From an uncultured Moheibacter sp. (GTDB lineage: Bacteria; Bacteroidota; Bacteroidia; Flavobacteriales; Weeksellaceae), in assembly GCA_937875605.1 (NCBI GenBank), contig CALLXZ010000394.1, positions 1 through 7,598 on the forward strand: a stretch of DNA of 7,598 nt, written 5' to 3'. Below are positions 1 through 6,934 of this stretch, piece after piece; the stretch's first letter is position 1; each line of letters opens with the position of its first letter. Below the pieces are notes generated by a model that was not told where the DNA came from, ran no database searches, and saw only the letters and a program-made list of their open reading frames with translations. The position numbers were made by a program, and so were the translations under genes.

Positions 1-2281
1 AAGAATTAGAATTCTCCGAAAAATAAAACGGCTGAGGATTTAAGGTATCTTCCAGTAAAAAACGTTTGACGAAATAGCGTTCCTTATCCGCATCATAATA
101 AATGCACGAAATTGCTTTTTCCGAATTCCATTTTTCGATGATCAAAAGTTCGTCGTCGTAGCGATTGCTCAATTCAAAAGTTGTCAATTTCGCTTCGCCT
201 TTATCATTGATAGTCAATATCTTATCGGAACCCTTGAATGCGCCTAATAGTTCACCTCGCCCGTCTGCATTTAATCTTTTAATCGAATCATCAAACCAAT
301 TTTTTCGCGGAGCAAGCGTGGAAACACCCTCTTCTTTCATTTCCACTTTTTTCACCGGATATTTCGTTACAAGATTTCCTTTGCTGTTTCTTCCTTTCAC
401 AGCCAATTCTGAAAAATCCACATCTAATTTTAATTTTTTCAGACGTTGATTGGGCTTCAATAAAACCTGGATGACTTCCGCTTCTCCATTTGGGTTAGCC
501 GAAAAATAAAGCACTTCCGAACCTTTGTTTTCATTGGTGAGATCATATTCCCGATCGCGCGTGATTCCGGTTACTGCAAAGCGTTTCATATAAGATGGTC
601 CGTTTTTTCCGTCCCGATAAATCATATTGTAAATCGTGCGTTTGTCATTTTTCTGCCAGATCGCAACATGGATGATTCCCTTTCCTACAAAGGTTTTGGC
701 GTCCACTTTTGAAACCATCATGACACCGTCATTTCGGAAAACGATGATGTCATCAATATCGGAACATTCAAATAAAAATTCGTCTTTACGAAGAGAAGTT
801 CCGATGAAACCTTCGTTTCGGTCTACATAAAAACGAACGTTGGCAACGGCTACTTTTGTTGCATCAATGTTGTCAAAAACACGAATTTCCGTTTTTCGTT
901 CACGCCCTTTTCCGTATTTGGTTTTTAAGTTTTTATAATAATCAACTGCATAATCAATTAAATTATCCAAATGAAATTTTACCTGCTCAATTTTTCCTTC
1001 CAGCGATTCAAGAAATTGCTGAGCTTTATCCAAATCAAATTTGGAAATTCGTTTGATGCGGATTTCGGTTAAACGGATGATGTCTTCTTCGGTTACTTCG
1101 CGAAGCAAATGTCCGGTGAAAGGTTTCAATCCGTTGTCAATGGCTTGAATGACACCTTCCCAGGTTTCCACTTCCTCGATGTCGTGGTATATTCGGTTTT
1201 CGATGAAAATTCGTTCCAACGAAGAAAAATGCCATTGTTCCTGTAATTCATCCAATTCGATTTCCAGTTCGCGTTTGAGCAAATGAACCGTGTGATCTGT
1301 GTTTCTTCGAAGAATTTCAGATACATTTAAAAATTCCGGACGGTTGACATTGATTACACAAGCATTGGGCGAAATGGAAATTTCACAATCCGTAAAAGCA
1401 TACAAAGCATCGATCATTTTATCGGGCGAAATACCCGGTGCCAAATGGACAAGAATTTCTACATTTTCAGACGTATTATCCTCTATTTTTTTGATTTTAA
1501 TTTTTCCTTTGTCATTGGCTTTCAATACTGAATCGATTAGACTTCCGGTTGTCGTTCCAAAAGGAATTTCCGTTATTTTAAGTGTAAATTTGTCTTCCTG
1601 ATGGATTTTTGCCCGTACCCGAACTTTTCCGCCACGCTGACCATCGTTATAATCGCTGATGTCAATGTATCCGCCTGTCAAAAAATCAGGGTATAAAATA
1701 AATTTTCTTCCTCGCAGATAGGAAATAGATGCATCAATTACTTCTAAAAAATTATGCGGTAGAACTTTTGTGGAAAGCCCTACGGCGATTCCTTCCACAC
1801 CTTGCGTTAGCAGCAATGGAAATTTCACAGGAAGGTTATCTGGTTCTTTGTTTCGACCGTCATAGGAGGGAAGCCACTCTGTTGTTTTGGGGTTAAAGAC
1901 CACTTCCAACGCAAAAGGTGTAAGCCGGGCTTCTATGTAACGAGCTGCAGCAGCTCCGTCACCGGTGAGGATATTTCCCCAGTTTCCCTGTGTATCAATG
2001 AGTAATTCTTTCTGTCCAATCTGCACCATCGCATCGGTAATCGCCATATCTCCGTGCGGATGGTATTTCATTGTATTTCCAACGACATTTGCAACTTTAT
2101 TATAACGACCGTCTTCCAGTTCACGCATGGAATGCATAATCCGCCGCTGAACAGGTTTCAGTCCGTCATAGATAGATGGAATGGCGCGTTCCAGTATGAC
2201 ATAGGAAGCATAATCGAGGAACCAGTCCTCGTACATTCCGGATATTTTTTTGATGGTTTCTTCGTGCTGCTGTTCGCTCAT
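1..2281 (-). CDS. parC: DNA topoisomerase IV subunit A (ParC), 3' end cut by window edge
   Basis: DNA-cleaving and rejoining subunit of the type IIA topoisomerase that decatenates daughter chromosomes in the cytoplasm, working with ParE. My translation from the ATG at 2281-2279 (MSEQQHEETIKK) stays open for about 760 codons to the left edge, with no stop or frameshift. The winged-helix DNA-binding region holds KYHPHGD (residues 72-78), and the catalytic tyrosine is Tyr115 in ARYIEARL, with Arg114 beside it. The tower and coiled-coil region follows to about residue 460. From about 490 the C-terminal beta-pinwheel begins; the visible part has no canonical GyrA box (QRRGGKG), which together with the ParE neighbour favours ParC over GyrA. 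The family in this phylum is usually about 850-900 aa, so roughly 100 residues lie outside. The quinolone-region residue equivalent to E. coli GyrA Ser83 is Met79, while the acidic partner (Asp83) is kept. The start codon overlaps the upstream gene's stop by one base. Confidence 0.95.
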   Translation of the reverse strand, partial: MSEQQHEETIKKISGMYEDWFLDYASYVILERAIPSIYDGLKPVQRRIMHSMRELEDGRYNKVANVVGNTMKYHPHGDMAITDAMVQIGQKELLIDTQGNWGNILTGDGAAAARYIEARLTPFALEVVFNPKTTEWLPSYDGRNKEPDNLPVKFPLLLTQGVEGIAVGLSTKVLPHNFLEVIDASISYLRGRKFILYPDFLTGGYIDISDYNDGQRGGKVRVRAKIHQEDKFTLKITEIPFGTTTGSLIDSVLKANDKGKIKIKKIEDNTSENVEILVHLAPGISPDKMIDALYAFTDCEISISPNACVINVNRPEFLNVSEILRRNTDHTVHLLKRELEIELDELQEQWHFSSLERIFIENRIYHDIEEVETWEGVIQAIDNGLKPFTGHLLREVTEEDIIRLTEIRIKRISKFDLDKAQQFLESLEGKIEQVKFHLDNLIDYAVDYYKNLKTKYGKGRERKTEIRVFDNIDATKVAVANVRFYVDRNEGFIGTSLRKDEFLFECSDIDDIIVFRNDGVMMVSKVDAKTFVGKGIIHVAIWQKNDKRTIYNMIYRDGKNGPSYMKRFAVTGITRDREYDLTNENKGSEVLYFSANPNGEAEVIQVLLKPNQRLKKLKLDVDFSELAVKGRNSKGNLVTKYPVKKVEMKEEGVSTLAPRKNWFDDSIKRLNADGRGELLGAFKGSDKILTINDKGEAKLTTFELSNRYDDELLIIEKWNSEKAISCIYYDADKERYFVKRFLLEDTLNPQPFYFSENSNS

Positions 2282-2283
2282 CA
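2279..2283 (-). other. TGATG stop/start overlap coupling the 170-aa gene to parC
   Basis: On the minus strand the stop codon TGA (2283-2281) and the parC start ATG (2281-2279) share one A. Such overlaps commonly allow a terminating ribosome to restart on the next gene. No purine-rich binding site is obvious just before this ATG, so coupling is a reasonable inference for parC expression. Confidence 0.75.
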
Positions 2284-2793
2284 GTTTGTAACTTCTTCTA
2301 AATTAGGGATGTTGTTTTCTTTGTTCTTTTTTATAATTTTATTTAGTGACCTTTTCAAATCGGTCACTTCGCTTTTGCTCAGATAGGTAATATTAAAAGA
2401 TAATTTCGTAAAACCGGATTGAGAACGTCGACTGGTGACGTATAACTCCAATTTTCTTTTCAAAAAACCATTTTTAACATTAAATGAAAGTAATTTGTTT
2501 TTTGGGAAATCTACCATTACCCGCGTTTGGGGAAAATATTTGATCCAAAAACTATCCTGCGTTTTGAGATTCAATACTTCTCCGTCGCTGCTATATTCCA
2601 CATGCTGATGACCGTATTTGTAAAAACAATAAATCAATGCTCCAAAACCAATAACCAGAATGTAGGGTTTCACGAAACGGGTCACTGTGGGAATGGGAAT
2701 AAAGATTAGTACTATGCTGAAAATAAGTCCAATAAATAACAAAGTGTATATAGCTTCAATATATACATCTATTCGTTTGTTGTTAATTCTCAT
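2281..2793 (-). CDS. Small two-helix membrane protein of unknown function between parE and parC
   Basis: 170-residue protein that I do not recognise by name. Two hydrophobic stretches at about residues 13-33 and 43-58 predict two membrane helices joined by a short loop containing PIP. The remaining 110 residues are soluble and strand-rich (for example EVLNLKTQD at 72-80, KLLSFNVKNGF at 100-110 and KLSFNITYLS at 130-139), then a charged helix at about 140-158. Two N-terminal helices, a strand-rich body and a final helix recall bacterial PH-like membrane proteins, but that is a fold guess only. There is no signal peptide cleavage site or catalytic motif. It lies 44 bp after parE and its TGA shares its A with the parC ATG, so it is very likely in the same transcript and possibly coupled to parC translation. 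No terminator is visible on either side. The upstream sequence shows no Shine-Dalgarno motif, as is normal for Bacteroidota. It is a real gene on position and coding character; its function is open. Confidence 0.8.
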   Translation of the reverse strand: MRINNKRIDVYIEAIYTLLFIGLIFSIVLIFIPIPTVTRFVKPYILVIGFGALIYCFYKYGHQHVEYSSDGEVLNLKTQDSFWIKYFPQTRVMVDFPKNKLLSFNVKNGFLKRKLELYVTSRRSQSGFTKLSFNITYLSKSEVTDLKRSLNKIIKKNKENNIPNLEEVTN

Positions 2794-2837
2794 AATTTAA
2801 AGTTTAATTGTTTGGTAAAGTTATATTAGAGTTTTAT

Positions 2838-4703
2838 TTATAAGTCTGTTTTCAGGTTTTTAACGATAAATTCCTGACGATCAGGCGTGTTTTTGCCCAT
2901 ATAGAATTCTAAAAGGTTTTCGATCGTAGTATCTTTTCCGATCATTACGGGTTCTAATCGCATATCTTTTCCGATAAAATTTTTGAATTCATCCGGCGAA
3001 ATTTCACCCAATCCTTTGAATCGGGTAATTTCCGGATTTTTTCCTAATTCATTGATTGCATTGATTCGTTCTTCATCTGTGTAACAATAACGCGTTTCTT
3101 TCTTATTTCGAACGCGGAACAGTGGTGTTTGCAAAATGTACAAATGTCCTTCCCTTATTAAATCCGGAAAAAATTGTAGAAAAAAAGTTATAAGAAGTAG
3201 GCGGATATGCATTCCGTCGACGTCAGCATCTGTTGCGATGACTACGTTATTATACCTTAATTCTTCCAATCCATCTTCGATATTTAATGCTGCCTGAAGT
3301 AAATTAAATTCTTCATTTTCATACACTATTTTTTTGGTCAAACCATACGAATTCAATGGTTTACCACGTAAGCTAAAAACCGCTTGCGTTTCTACACTTC
3401 GGCTTTTCGTAATCGAACCACTTGCAGAATCTCCCTCCGTAATGAAGATGGTGGTGTCCAATTTCAATTGTGATTTCTGGTCGTTATAATGTTGACGGCA
3501 ATCCCGTAATTTTTTATTATGTAAACTAACTTTTTTTGCCCGCTCGCGCGCCAGTTTCTGGATTCCTGAAAGTTCTTTTCGTTCTAACTCGGCTTGTTTG
3601 ATTTTTCGTTCTAAATTTTGAGCTGCATCCGGATTTTTATGCAAATAATTATCCAATTGTGTTTTGATAAAATCATTTACAAATGTTCGGACTGTCTGAA
3701 GTCCTGGTCCCATATCAGCCGAACCTAATTTGGTTTTGGTCTGTGATTCAAAAACCGGTTCCATAACTTTTATAGCAACCGCCGCAATGATGGATTTCCG
3801 AATGTCACTTGGATCATAATTCTTATTGTAGAATTCACGAACGGTTTTCACAATTGCTTCTTTGAAAGCTGTCAAATGCGTTCCGCCTTGTGTAGTATTC
3901 TGTCCGTTTACAAATGAATAATACGTTTCCGAATAAGATTTCCCACTATGGGTCAACGCAATTTCGATGTCTTCACCTTTTAGATGAATGATATCGTAAA
4001 CAATTTCTTCGTCTATATTATCCTGAAGCAAATCTTTCAATCCGTTTTCCGAATAAAATTCTTCTCCGTTGAAGATGATTTTCAATCCGGGATTCAGATA
4101 AACGTAGTTTTTGAGCATACGCTCTACATATTCTTTTCTGAATTTATAATTATTGAAAATATCTGCATCCGGAGTGAAAGTGATTTTGGTTCCTTTTCGG
4201 ATGGTGGTTTCCTTTTCCTCTTCTTCATAGGTAAGATTTCCGCCTTCAAATTCTGCAATTCGGGTTTTGTTGTCCCGAACCGATTGAACTTTAAAATAAG
4301 AAGAAAGAGCATTAACCGCTTTCGTCCCGACTCCATTCAGACCCACTGACTTTTTAAACGCACGCGAATCATATTTTCCACCGGTATTCATTTTGGAAAC
4401 CGCATCGATCATTTTCCCCAAGGGAATCCCACGGCCATAATCCCGAACCGTCACTTCACTGTCCGTCAGATTGATTTCGATGGTCTTTCCGGCGCCCATA
4501 ACAAATTCGTCAATCGAATTATCGATGATTTCTTTCAGCAAAATATAAATCCCATCATCCTGAGAAGAACCATCGCCTAATTTACCGATGTACATCCCCG
4601 GACGCATACGGATGTGTTCGCGCCAGTCAAGCGTTTTGATGTTGTCTTCATTGTAGTTAGAATTTGCCTGTAAGGAAGGTTCCTCCAAAAGATTTTCTGC
4701 CAT
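2838..4703 (-). CDS. parE: DNA topoisomerase IV subunit B (ParE), ATPase subunit
   Basis: ATP-hydrolysing subunit of topoisomerase IV, which pairs with ParC to pass one duplex through another. It is complete at 621 aa, a normal ParE length. The GHKL ATPase domain (about 25-225) shows Glu58 and Asn62 in [11 protein letters not shown] (general base and Mg binding), DYGRGIP at 88-94 and [14 protein letters not shown] at 121-134. The transducer domain carries QTKTKL at 321-326; the first lysine (Lys323) matches the phosphate-sensing lysine of GyrB. The Toprim domain has EGDSAS at 423-428 (Glu423) and the metal-binding DADVD at 492-496, then RFKGLGE at 561-567. The second Gly of the usual EGDSAGGS is Ser, which I recall as common in flavobacterial ParE. 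The C-terminus is short and lacks the long insert found in some GyrB. The ATG start gives a 22-residue tail before the conserved [16 protein letters not shown], and the next Met (33) lies inside that block, so this start is well supported. First gene of the parE-unknown-parC cluster. Confidence 0.97.
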   Translation of the reverse strand: MAENLLEEPSLQANSNYNEDNIKTLDWREHIRMRPGMYIGKLGDGSSQDDGIYILLKEIIDNSIDEFVMGAGKTIEINLTDSEVTVRDYGRGIPLGKMIDAVSKMNTGGKYDSRAFKKSVGLNGVGTKAVNALSSYFKVQSVRDNKTRIAEFEGGNLTYEEEEKETTIRKGTKITFTPDADIFNNYKFRKEYVERMLKNYVYLNPGLKIIFNGEEFYSENGLKDLLQDNIDEEIVYDIIHLKGEDIEIALTHSGKSYSETYYSFVNGQNTTQGGTHLTAFKEAIVKTVREFYNKNYDPSDIRKSIIAAVAIKVMEPVFESQTKTKLGSADMGPGLQTVRTFVNDFIKTQLDNYLHKNPDAAQNLERKIKQAELERKELSGIQKLARERAKKVSLHNKKLRDCRQHYNDQKSQLKLDTTIFITEGDSASGSITKSRSVETQAVFSLRGKPLNSYGLTKKIVYENEEFNLLQAALNIEDGLEELRYNNVVIATDADVDGMHIRLLLITFFLQFFPDLIREGHLYILQTPLFRVRNKKETRYCYTDEERINAINELGKNPEITRFKGLGEISPDEFKNFIGKDMRLEPVMIGKDTTIENLLEFYMGKNTPDRQEFIVKNLKTDL

Positions 4704-4708
4704 AGCTA

Positions 4709-4716
4709 CAAAAATA
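4709..4716 (-). promoter_or_regulatory. Candidate -7 promoter element for parE
   Basis: Read on the minus strand this is TATTTTTG, a perfect match to the Bacteroidota -7 consensus TAnnTTTG. It ends only 5 bases before the parE ATG, so transcription would begin at or next to the start codon, giving a leaderless or nearly leaderless mRNA. I did not find a convincing TTG-type -33 element at the usual distance, and in DNA this AT-rich the match could be chance. Confidence 0.35.
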
Positions 4717-4830
4717 GAAAATTCTGTTCTGAATTCTTTAAGGATAATTCCCCAAGTTTCAATTATTTCATAACAATTTAGGATTCGTTTGAATTCAATT
4801 GAAATTATTAAGTATTAATTATTAATTAAA

Positions 4831-4851
4831 ATTTATTGTTTATCAATAAAT
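4831..4851. promoter_or_regulatory. Perfect inverted repeat, candidate operator of the DUF2975/XRE operon
   Basis: ATTTATTG (4831-4838) and CAATAAAT (4844-4851) are exact reverse complements separated by 5 bases. The left arm contains the TTG (4836-4838) that best fits the -33 element of the downstream promoter, so a dimer bound here would block transcription of 4883-5629. Size and place suit a site for the small XRE regulator encoded in the same operon, but no experiment or motif match supports that; the spacer is very AT-rich and some dyads arise by chance. Confidence 0.4.
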
Positions 4852-4866
4852 AATTATTAATATTTG
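4836..4866 (+). promoter_or_regulatory. Candidate Bacteroidota promoter for the DUF2975-xre-aminotransferase genes
   Basis: TTG at 4836-4838 (-33 type) is followed after 20 bases by AATATTTG at 4859-4866, one mismatch from TAnnTTTG. The gap is within the range usual for Bacteroidota promoters. The start of transcription would fall near 4871-4875, giving a leader of about 10 bases before the ATG at 4883. No Shine-Dalgarno sequence is seen. Confidence 0.45.
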
Positions 4867-4882
4867 CATAAAATTAAAATTT

Positions 4883-5416
4883 ATGAAAACAAATACTCAA
4901 CACATTTTAACTGTAATGAAAATCATTGCATGGCTTGCTTTCGTAGGGTTTTCTATCCAATGCGGCGCACAGGTTATAGCTTTTATATTAGGATTTACCA
5001 ATTCTGAATTAGCACAAAATATGTATAGTGTTGATAAAAACTGGTTTTTATGGAAAGAACATTCTAATTGGATTTACATTTTCATGATGTCAGTAATCAT
5101 TGCTATTTCAGCATTCAAGGCAAATATTTGGTTTATGATAATTGATTTACTTTCAAAACTGAAATTAGAAAATCCATTTACACTTGAAGTAGCTAAAAAA
5201 TTAGAAAGCATTTCGTATCAGTTTTTAGTAATTTCGATTGCAGGAACTGTTGGAAGCTCTTACATAAAAGGATTGGAGAAATACCAGCAGGATATTGGTG
5301 CTTTACATGTAGACGATGAGAGTGCATTTTTCTTCGTTGCGGGAATTATTTACATTATTTCACAAATTTTCAAACGAGGAGTTGAAATTCAAAAAGAAAA
5401 TGAATTAACGGTATAA
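4883..5416 (+). CDS. DUF2975 family four-helix membrane protein
   Basis: 177-residue integral membrane protein of the DUF2975 family, which has no established biochemical role. Hydrophobic segments at about 11-38, 62-88, 111-127 and 147-163 predict four helices. The family signs I recognise are LENPFTLEVAKKLESIS (95-111), between helices 2 and 3, and the C-terminal tail ending ENELTV after a Gly-containing helix. The loop between helices 1 and 2 holds several aromatic and charged residues (DKNWFLWKEHSNW, 51-63). The gene sits 3 bp before a small XRE regulator, the same arrangement as yoaS-yozG in Bacillus subtilis, so the membrane protein may sense a signal or be the target of that regulator; this is inference. 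G+C counted by hand over 4921-5220 is about 30 percent, low, with part of that expected from hydrophobic codons. The start is the first ATG after the promoter; Met12 is possible but would cut helix 1. Confidence 0.88.
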   Translation: MKTNTQHILTVMKIIAWLAFVGFSIQCGAQVIAFILGFTNSELAQNMYSVDKNWFLWKEHSNWIYIFMMSVIIAISAFKANIWFMIIDLLSKLKLENPFTLEVAKKLESISYQFLVISIAGTVGSSYIKGLEKYQQDIGALHVDDESAFFFVAGIIYIISQIFKRGVEIQKENELTV

Positions 5417-5419
5417 ATT

Positions 5420-5629
5420 ATGGCAATCATTGTAAATCTGGATGTTATGATGGCAAAACGGAAAATTTCGCTCAACGAATTATCCGAGAAAGTTGACATT
5501 ACACTGTCCAATTTATCCATTTTAAAAACGGGGAAAGCAAAAGCCGTCCGATTCAGTACGCTGGAAGCAATTTGCAAAGCACTTGATTGTCAGCCGGGAG
5601 ATATTTTGGAGTTCGTAAATGATGATTAA
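5420..5629 (+). CDS. Small XRE/Cro-CI type transcriptional regulator (YozG-like)
   Basis: 69-residue DNA-binding protein consisting of a single helix-turn-helix domain with almost no extra sequence. Helix 2 is at about 18-25 (SLNELSEK) and the recognition helix at about 28-37 (TLSNLSILKT), followed by the conserved GKAKAVRFSTLEAICKALDC stretch (38-57) and a QPGDILEF ending. This wording is typical of the YozG-like regulators found next to DUF2975 proteins. No ligand or dimerisation domain is present, so it probably acts as a dimer of the HTH domain, either sensing through a partner or by its own level. It lies 3 bp after the DUF2975 gene and 9 bp before the aminotransferase, so all three are probably on one mRNA. 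The dyad at 4831-4851 is the obvious candidate target, which would mean self-repression; not shown. The MAIIVNLD start is the family's normal N-terminus. Confidence 0.9.
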   Translation: MAIIVNLDVMMAKRKISLNELSEKVDITLSNLSILKTGKAKAVRFSTLEAICKALDCQPGDILEFVNDD

Positions 5630-5638
5630 ATTTACAAA

Positions 5639-6781
5639 ATGAACTTTCAGTCAAAACTTCCAAATGTTGGCATCAATATTTTTACCGTCATGTCCCGCTT
5701 TGCGCAGCAGCATGGAGCGGTCAATCTTTCGCAGGGGTTTCCGGATTATGACTGTTCGCCCGAATTGATTAATCACGTGAATGAAGCCATGAAAAAGGGC
5801 TTGAATCAATATTCGCCTATGTCGGGTGTAAAGGAACTTCGGGAGCAAATTGCAAAAAAGTATGAAGATTTATACGGAGCAATTTATGATTCGGAAACCG
5901 AAATAACCGTAACTTCCGGAGGTTCTGAAGCTATTTTTTCTGCTATTTCTGCGGTTGTGAACAGAGGAGATGAAGTAGTTATTTTTGAACCTGCGTTTGA
6001 CTTGTATCGACCGATTATTGAATTATTTGATGGAGTGGTAAAGGAAGTGGTTTTGAAAGCGCCTGATTTTGAAATTGATTGGAATGAAGTAAGAAATTTG
6101 ATTTCGGACAAAACAAAATTGATAATCATCAATAATCCCGGAAATCCATCCACTAAAACTTTGAAAACATCTGATTTTGAGCAATTAAACAAAATTTTAA
6201 AAGATTCAAATATTCTTTTATTGAGCGATGAAGTTTATGAGCATATCATTTTTGACGGAGAGAAATTCCTCAGCGCGGCTAGATTTCCAGAGTTGAAAGA
6301 AAGAACTTTTCTGGTGGCTTCATTTGGGAAATTATTTCATATCACAGGTTGGAAAACCGGATATTGCATCGCTCCGGAATGGCTCACAAATGAACTCCGT
6401 AAAGTGCATCAGTTCAATGTTTTTTGCGTGAATACGCCTGTCCAGTACGGTTTGGCAGGATTCCTGAAAAATAAAGAAGAATATTTAAAACTACCCGAAT
6501 TTTTCCAAAACAAAAGAGATTTTTTGATGGATGGTTTAAATTCTACACCGTTTAAAATCATAAAGCCTGAGGGAAGTTACTTTCTTTTGGCTGATTATTC
6601 TGCAATTTCGGATTTGAATGATGCGGATTTTGCATTTAATTTGACCGAAAAATTCAAAGTGGCAACCATTCCGGTTTCGGCTTTTTATAAGAATTCTCCT
6701 GACCAAAAATTGGTGCGTTTTTGTTTTGCCAAAAAAGAAGAAACGATGGAAAAAGCCTTAGAGAATTTACAGAAGGTTTAA
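5639..6781 (+). CDS. ybdL: Methionine aminotransferase, PLP-dependent class I/II (YbdL-like)
   Basis: 380-residue fold-type I aminotransferase, cytoplasmic. It closely follows E. coli YbdL: QSKLPNVGINIFTVMS near the N-terminus, NLSQGFPDYD (29-38), NQYSPMSGVKELRE (56-69) and KVHQFNVFCVNTP (255-267). The PLP lysine is Lys231 in ASFGK; Asn169 (NNPGNP) and Asp197 (SDEVYEH) contact the cofactor; Arg360 in VRFCFAKK should bind the substrate carboxylate; GWKTGY has Lys239 where many relatives have Arg, as in YbdL. YbdL-type enzymes prefer methionine, with activity on aromatic amino acids and histidine, and the reverse reaction can make methionine from 4-methylthio-2-oxobutanoate in methionine salvage. 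No other salvage gene is in the window, so substrate is inferred from similarity. The usual NTPHNP motif reads NNPGNP here. The gene starts 9 bp after the regulator and has no promoter of its own that I can see, suggesting read-through from 4836-4866. Confidence 0.92.
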   Translation: MNFQSKLPNVGINIFTVMSRFAQQHGAVNLSQGFPDYDCSPELINHVNEAMKKGLNQYSPMSGVKELREQIAKKYEDLYGAIYDSETEITVTSGGSEAIFSAISAVVNRGDEVVIFEPAFDLYRPIIELFDGVVKEVVLKAPDFEIDWNEVRNLISDKTKLIIINNPGNPSTKTLKTSDFEQLNKILKDSNILLLSDEVYEHIIFDGEKFLSAARFPELKERTFLVASFGKLFHITGWKTGYCIAPEWLTNELRKVHQFNVFCVNTPVQYGLAGFLKNKEEYLKLPEFFQNKRDFLMDGLNSTPFKIIKPEGSYFLLADYSAISDLNDADFAFNLTEKFKVATIPVSAFYKNSPDQKLVRFCFAKKEETMEKALENLQKV

Positions 6782-6827
6782 AATACGATTTTGATTTATT
6801 TCAATAGAAACTAACTTGATCTTGTAA

Positions 6828-6859
6828 AAGATACTTATCTAAATTATGATAATTATCTT
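6828..6859. repeat. Imperfect inverted repeat downstream of the aminotransferase gene
   Basis: AAGATACTTATC (6828-6839) pairs with GATAATTATCTT (6848-6859) at 11 of 12 positions, with an 8-base loop. It begins 46 bases after the aminotransferase stop. The right arm contains the 10-base palindrome GATAATTATC. A competing short hairpin, ATCTT (6819-6823) with AAGAT (6828-6832), shares the left arm. No run of T follows directly and the stem is AT-rich, so it is a weak candidate for an intrinsic terminator; it could equally be an operator or chance. Confidence 0.35.
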
Positions 6860-6909
6860 CAAATCCTCTAAAATTTACAGCTTCATTTTACCATTCGCTT
6901 CAAAATAAT

Positions 6910-6917
6910 TAGATTTG
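6910..6917 (+). promoter_or_regulatory. Candidate -7 promoter element for the E2 gene
   Basis: TAGATTTG matches the Bacteroidota -7 consensus TAnnTTTG exactly and lies 17 bases before the ATG at 6935, so the leader would be about 10 bases. No clear TTG -33 element is found 19-21 bases upstream. It implies that the acyltransferase is transcribed separately from the aminotransferase. Confidence 0.45.
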
Positions 6918-6934
6918 TGCAAACAAACAGAACT

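Noticed and set aside
165..1601. Several plus-strand open frames of 64-100 codons (165-449, 636-830, 856-1056, 1299-1601), and 1126-1326 on the minus strand
   Set aside because: All lie within the continuous ParC reading frame on the minus strand, which carries clear family motifs. Their translations are low-complexity or lack any domain.
1..2281. Calling the left gene gyrA instead of parC
   Set aside because: No GyrA box is visible in the C-terminal region, and the gene lies in one cluster with parE; the sequence agrees with flavobacterial topoisomerase IV A subunits.
2054..2709. Plus-strand frames at 2054-2386 and 2527-2709
   Set aside because: They are antisense to parC and the 170-aa gene; the protein sequences show no recognisable family.
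2794..2837. A terminator or separate promoter between parE and the 170-aa gene
   Set aside because: The 44-base gap has no hairpin with a T-run and no good TAnnTTTG box on the minus strand, so one transcript is the simpler reading.
3984..4349. A 121-codon plus-strand frame and a 70-codon minus-strand frame (4124-4336)
   Set aside because: Both overlap the ATPase and transducer part of parE, whose motifs are intact; these are shadows of its codon use.
4811..4870. ATTAATT direct repeats (4814-4827) as an origin or a tandem-repeat locus
   Set aside because: Only two 7-base copies in a very AT-rich spacer; no DnaA boxes or iteron array.
5389..6192. Minus-strand frames at 5389-5577, 5651-5848 and 5884-6192
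   Set aside because: Antisense to the regulator and the aminotransferase, both well supported on the plus strand.
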